This document shows, in pieces, positions 60,090 to 64,000 of a stretch of DNA of 64,000 bases. The first letter of the stretch is position 1. The number at the start of each line of letters is the position of its first letter. The translations under genes were made by a program, and so were the position numbers. The stretch spans positions 61,309,398-61,373,397 of the forward strand of contig JBAIZL010000006.1 in assembly GCA_036971475.1 (NCBI GenBank). The letters run 5' to 3'. The DNA comes from Prosapia bicincta. Taxonomy: Eukaryota > Arthropoda > Insecta > Hemiptera > Cercopidae. The notes under the pieces were generated by a model. That model saw nothing but the letters and a program-made list of their open reading frames with translations. It was not told the origin of the DNA and made no database searches.

Positions 60090-60131
60090 GTGATTCGACA
60101 ATGGTCAAATGACCGAAAGGCGCCTCATCAC
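60090..60131 (+). ncRNA. Hammerhead-like motif, PLE family 2, copy e (best copy)
   Basis: Stem I GTGAT/ATCAC (60090-60094, 60127-60131), core TCGACAAT (60095-60102), stem II GGTCA/TGACC (60103-60107, 60110-60114), GAAA (60115-60118), palindrome AGGCGCCT (60118-60125), C at 60126. Confidence 0.55.
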
Positions 60132-60289
60132 ACAAGGTAAAATCATTGTACTTAATGGTGGATAAAATTACTTACAATAGTAATATATTTACTTCATAAA
60201 GTCAGTGCAACGGAAAAACAATGGATAACATAAAATATCAAGAATATGTATATATAATATTTGTTTCTTTTTCATATGCTCATGCCATT

Positions 60290-60372
60290 TATAGTGTAAA
60301 ATGGAGGGGGTGTAAGAGGCTTTCTTTTGAAGAAGAGAGGGCGTGGTACCAAAAGGTTTGGGAACCCCTAGT
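60290..60372. mobile_element. hAT-type terminal remnant
   Basis: Reverse complement reads TAGGGGTTCCCAAACCTTTT followed by GGTACCACGCCC, a common hAT end; no second end found. Confidence 0.5.
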
Positions 60373-60380
60373 TTAAAAGA

Positions 60381-61407
60381 CCCTTAGAACTCAAATTTTT
60401 TTAACATGCTTTGCTTCCCCACTTGTAATTAAATTGAGACAAATTCCTTACCTGCAAGTTGCATTATTGTTTATGGAAAACTGTATTTTCTCCTACATGA
60501 TTTTAGTAAACTAAGCTATTTTTATTTACTAATACAGTATGTATATGATTTTATTATCTTATTTGCAGAGTATGATATCTTTCAAAACAGTTCCCCTGAT
60601 GAAGTCCTGGTTTTCTGCTGCATGTTTTGCAGTAAAAAACTGTTTCCCTTCTGCCTCTTTTTACTTTCCTGTTACTGCACAATCCTTAGAGTTAGTTTTA
60701 TTATTGGAATAAATTTAATGTAATTTCCCAATCAGTCTCTTTTTTGTGTCAGTAGTTGACGGCCGACCTCTCTTACTACACTGGTTATTCCTGATATCAC
60801 TGAGTCCCCTCACCAAGTTTTGGCGAAACAATTTTTGTTTAACAGGATTTCCTCTCCTTTCCTTTTTCTTGTTATTATAGATAATGAAACTTTTTACTAC
60901 AGCTACATCTAATAGCCAGAGAAACATTTTCCTCCACCATTTATTTGTTCGTCTTGTAAAACTGCATATTGATCAACTACATCTACACCACCCATAAATT
61001 GGTTATATTTTTAAATAACTGTTGATGTAGTTATTTTGTTTATGAAACTGAACTACATTCTAATAAATCAGGATCAAGTAAAAGATCAGGAATTTCAGAA
61101 TCACTAATTTACATGAAGTCATGGCAAACTACGAGTAAACAAATAACCTGCAAAACTGTAACCTAATTGCAGCTTACAACGTAGCGGCAAACTAGATTTT
61201 GTGATGACTTACATATTCGTAAACATTTTCAACTTAGTTAAAATTATTGTCAATAGAGAGTAGCACCAAACGGTAAAAGATTGAATGTCAGGGGCTTCGC
61301 CACAGACGAGTTATAGGTATTTGAAAATCATGTCAGGTGACCCCTGACATACAGGTAAACTGCAATATACGCTAAGCTCGGCTCCCCCGACAGTCGAGTG
61401 CTAAGGG
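60381..61407 (-). mobile_element. piggyBac-like element 3, deleted
   Basis: Right end GAGTGCTAAGGG precedes TTAA (61408-61411). A candidate left end CCCTTAGAACTC at 60381 matches it in inverse at 11 of 12 positions, but its TTAA is lost. Subterminal palindromes TGTCAGGTGACCCCTGACA lie at 61335-61353. Confidence 0.65.
60715..61010 (-). pseudogene. piggyBac transposase C-terminal remnant
   Basis: NQFMGGVDVVDQYA (61003-60960) carries the third catalytic Asp region. In another frame WWRKMFLWLLDVAVVKSFII and a KKERRGNPVKQKLFRQNLV block follow to a stop at 60715. The N-terminal half is deleted. Confidence 0.8.
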
Positions 61408-61411
61408 TTAA

Positions 61412-62570
61412 ACATTTTTGTACATATTAGCATTTTACTTTCAAGGGGTTATTAGAAGTTCTAGGGGTTGTTATATGGTGTTACATACCAATAAAAACAC
61501 CCAAAACATTTTTTTTTAAATCTGAAAAGACTATTTGATTCTTAATATACACAGACAAATTGATTATTCTCAAAATCTAAATATAATTAAATTGTATGTA
61601 TAATTCGATTCTACATATAATTTAAAATCTAAATTTATATTGAAAATAAGGAAGAACTGAAGAGGAAAATCACCTAATATTTCAGTAAATCTCAAAAAAT
61701 AATATTTATTTCAGTTCGGTACACAAAAATAAGTGTGAGCTTTTTCCTTTAATTCAGTAGCAATTCATGTTCCCTGTGAGACAATGTATAGCTGTTTAAA
61801 GCATAAACAACATGTGAAACTGGAAGTGATGAGTCAATTATTTTACGATTTCAAATACTTATATCTCCTTAAAGATTACAGGTATGACACTCAAATTCTT
61901 AGACAGTTCTAGTGATCATTCTATGTCTTGATGTATTGAAGTGATTTTTTCAAAATTTCAGAAAAAAGTCAGAAATTTAAACAATACCCTTATGTAGGCT
62001 AGATTTTAAAAAATTCAAAATAAATTTGTGATTGATATCTCTATATGTATAGGACATTATTGGCACTTAAAACCATAAAATTCTTAAAATTCCCAGTTTT
62101 TCTCTTTGGCATTTAACATAGCTAAACCTCCTTTAATATTAGTTTGAAGAACATCATGTCTTGATAGAATTAAGGAAGGAAATTTATATTTGCATTCGGA
62201 TTTTCATTTCAACTAATAGGGCAACTAGAATTCCTTTCTGGAAGGGGAATCAACATTCCAGAAGAAGTTGAGATAATTTAAAGATAAAATTATATACAAT
62301 ATTACATTAATTAAAATTGATTTTAATTTAAATACCCTCTAAATTTAAAGAGACCCAATCCTCAATGAAGGAAGTATTTATTAAGACTTGCAAGAAATGA
62401 CAAGATTTTAATACCAAACTTTAAATTCTCATTTTCACAATCTACTAAAAAGTATTGAGTTTATGTAACTTTACTAAAATTTTTGAAAGATTGTCAACTT
62501 TCACATGGATTTATAGGCCACACCTGGGGCAGTTGGCAAATATTCTGTTGCCAAATGAAGTTACACATAT
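61412..62570. other. Intergenic DNA, nothing recognised
   Basis: AT-rich; no gene or repeat recognised. Confidence 0.5.
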
Positions 62571-62575
62571 TGGAG

Positions 62576-62810
62576 TGTTTTATAGACATAATATGCACAT
62601 TTATTGACAGTTCTCCACTCATTGAAATATTTTACAGAGAGCATATGCATATTTATTGGCAGTTCTCCACTCATTTAAGTACTTACACTTTTTAAAAAAG
62701 TGTAAGTGATTACTAGTAGCTCACGCGAAGATGGAATCAACAAATGTTCATTTAAGTATTTTACAGACACCATATACACTATTAATTTACCGTTCTTAGT
62801 TTATGTCAAC
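62576..62810. repeat. Degenerate 55-bp tandem repeat interrupted by a PLE-like scrap
   Basis: Three units share TATTTTACAGA..CATAT.CA.ATTTATTG.CAGTTCTCCACTCATT. Between units 2 and 3 lies a perfect hairpin (CTTACACTTTTTAAAAAAG, about 62684-62707) plus GTAGCTCACGCGAAGATGG, the inverse of sequence next to PLE family 1 at 28112-28147. Confidence 0.7.
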
Positions 62811-64000
62811 TCTTTTTATTGAAAAATGTCATGAAGTATATAATATTGGAGTTACCTATTTAACACTGACCATTTTAAATTAATTAACTATAAAAAGATT
62901 AGAAAGGTTTTTTATAATCCTTCAAGGAGGCATAACATCCTGAGTAGCCCTTTTGGGATATATGTGGCCTACCTCTTTACTGAACGGCAAATATCCTTTT
63001 GGAAGTATAATTACCCATTCCCTTCCAATCCCTAAAAACTGAGACCTTTAATAAATGGATAATCCATCTCCTGAAACTGCTGTTCTCATTTACATAAAAG
63101 TAAAGCTACTCTAGAGATATTTGTAAGTCAATAGTTTGAATGCTAGTAGTAGAATTATACTATTTAGCATTAACTATTGTTTTTTTAAAATAATTCTATG
63201 ATGTTTTATATAATTTAACAACAAAAAATCCAAGAACTAAATTTTATTTATTGAGATAAAGCCCTTTTATTTAAATTTTGGAATAAATAGTACATTTTTA
63301 AAAAAATGCTTTTTACGATTTTACTGCTGTAAGGTGCTGCTACCTACCAAAATATACGTGAACCAACATACAGTAAACAGTAAATATATTTTCGTAGTGG
63401 TTGTTCCAGATATTTTAAATAAAAAACTGTATTTCATATATATGTATATTTCCTTTTATTCTAGAAAATAGTATATAGTTTTAAAATGTTGCTCAAAAGA
63501 TTGTTTACTTATGCTATTATTATTTTTTATAGCAAAAATATTATTACCTTGAAATGGTTACCTCTTAAAGGTGGTGATGATTGTAAATTTCCTACGGATT
63601 ATGGAATATTTTGTCTGAAATATTAATGTAAAATTGGATGATACAAGAAGTTTAATAAATATAAAAGGGTTAACATGCTTTACATTTATTTATTGGTCCA
63701 TTTTTGTATTATTATTCTGCTTATAATAGGGGATTTAAAAAAATGTTGAGAGAGCATTTCTCAAAAAGGCATCCCACCCCAATATCTGCTAACAAACTTA
63801 GAACCTTCTGAAATATATATTTGCTAAGGCACTGAACTGTCCGCATGTGATTCGCGAACGCAACTTGCTTAGTTATTAAATACACTATATATATACAGTA
63901 TATTGTTCATCATGGTAGCTACATTTTTTGTAAAAAGTTATAAAGTTTCTTCTGCGTCTGTTATGCAGGCAGCGGTGTCGCGTACACGTCTTAGCAGAAG
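62811..64000. other. Window end, nothing recognised
   Basis: AT-rich DNA without supported features. Confidence 0.5.

Larger units (their letters stand above)
59780..60250. mobile_element. PLE family 2 terminal-repeat cluster, head-to-head
   Basis: A truncated inverted piece (59815-59930), then two near-complete terminal repeats facing each other (59940-60050 and 60086-60235) around a roughly 35-bp spacer. There is no protein part. Each of the latter two carries a hammerhead-like motif. Confidence 0.85.

Noticed and set aside
1..64000. tRNA genes, rRNA, CRISPR arrays or bacterial-type operons
   Set aside because: None seen; every repeat array is a microsatellite, minisatellite or transposon part.

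Overview
This is an AT-rich, intron-rich animal nuclear window. The two host genes and the mobile-element mix (Tc1/mariner, piggyBac, pogo/Tigger-like, hAT, Copia, Penelope-like, RTE-like and Helitron remnants) fit an arthropod, most likely an insect. The species cannot be named from the sequence. There are no tRNA, rRNA or CRISPR features.

Two conserved genes lie head to head. TRMT1 (tRNA guanine-26 dimethyltransferase) is on the minus strand, 20413 down to 1076. I resolved it into 10 coding exons with GT-AG junctions that sum to an exact 1106-codon frame plus stop. About 580 residues at its N terminus, all in exon 1, form an acidic, internally repetitive extension that the human enzyme lacks. 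PSMD12 (26S proteasome lid subunit Rpn5) is on the plus strand, 32892 to 55277, in 8 coding exons that give 453 residues, close to the human length. The 12.5 kb between the two start codons holds a degenerate minisatellite, a deleted Copia retrotransposon with both LTRs, tRNA-type primer site and 5-bp target duplication, and a Penelope-like element (PLE) flanked by inverted repeats.

The introns are loaded with transposons. TRMT1 introns hold a pogo-like element whose 3' half lies in a 576-bp tandem duplication, a Helitron helicase remnant, a pogo-type MITE, a mariner, foldback elements and a deleted piggyBac. PSMD12 introns hold a PLE reverse-transcriptase scrap, an hAT-like element, a 2.7-kb piggyBac, an RTE tail, a second pogo-type MITE and a PLE cluster (51.4-53.1 kb) with a GIY-YIG reading frame and a 149-bp-arm palindrome. 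Downstream of PSMD12 (55.3-64 kb) are an hAT MITE with a perfect 8-bp target duplication, a mariner, a foldback, more PLE terminal repeats and a piggyBac remnant; no host gene is visible there.

The most interesting signal is in the PLE terminal repeats. Two unrelated PLE families share one RNA architecture in the sense orientation: a short stem I, an 8-nt core of the form UYGACAAU, stem II, GAAA, a loopless 8-nt palindrome, then UC and the other half of stem I. The stems differ in sequence between families but keep pairing. This looks like a hammerhead-type ribozyme with a variant core whose stem III can form only in a dimer.
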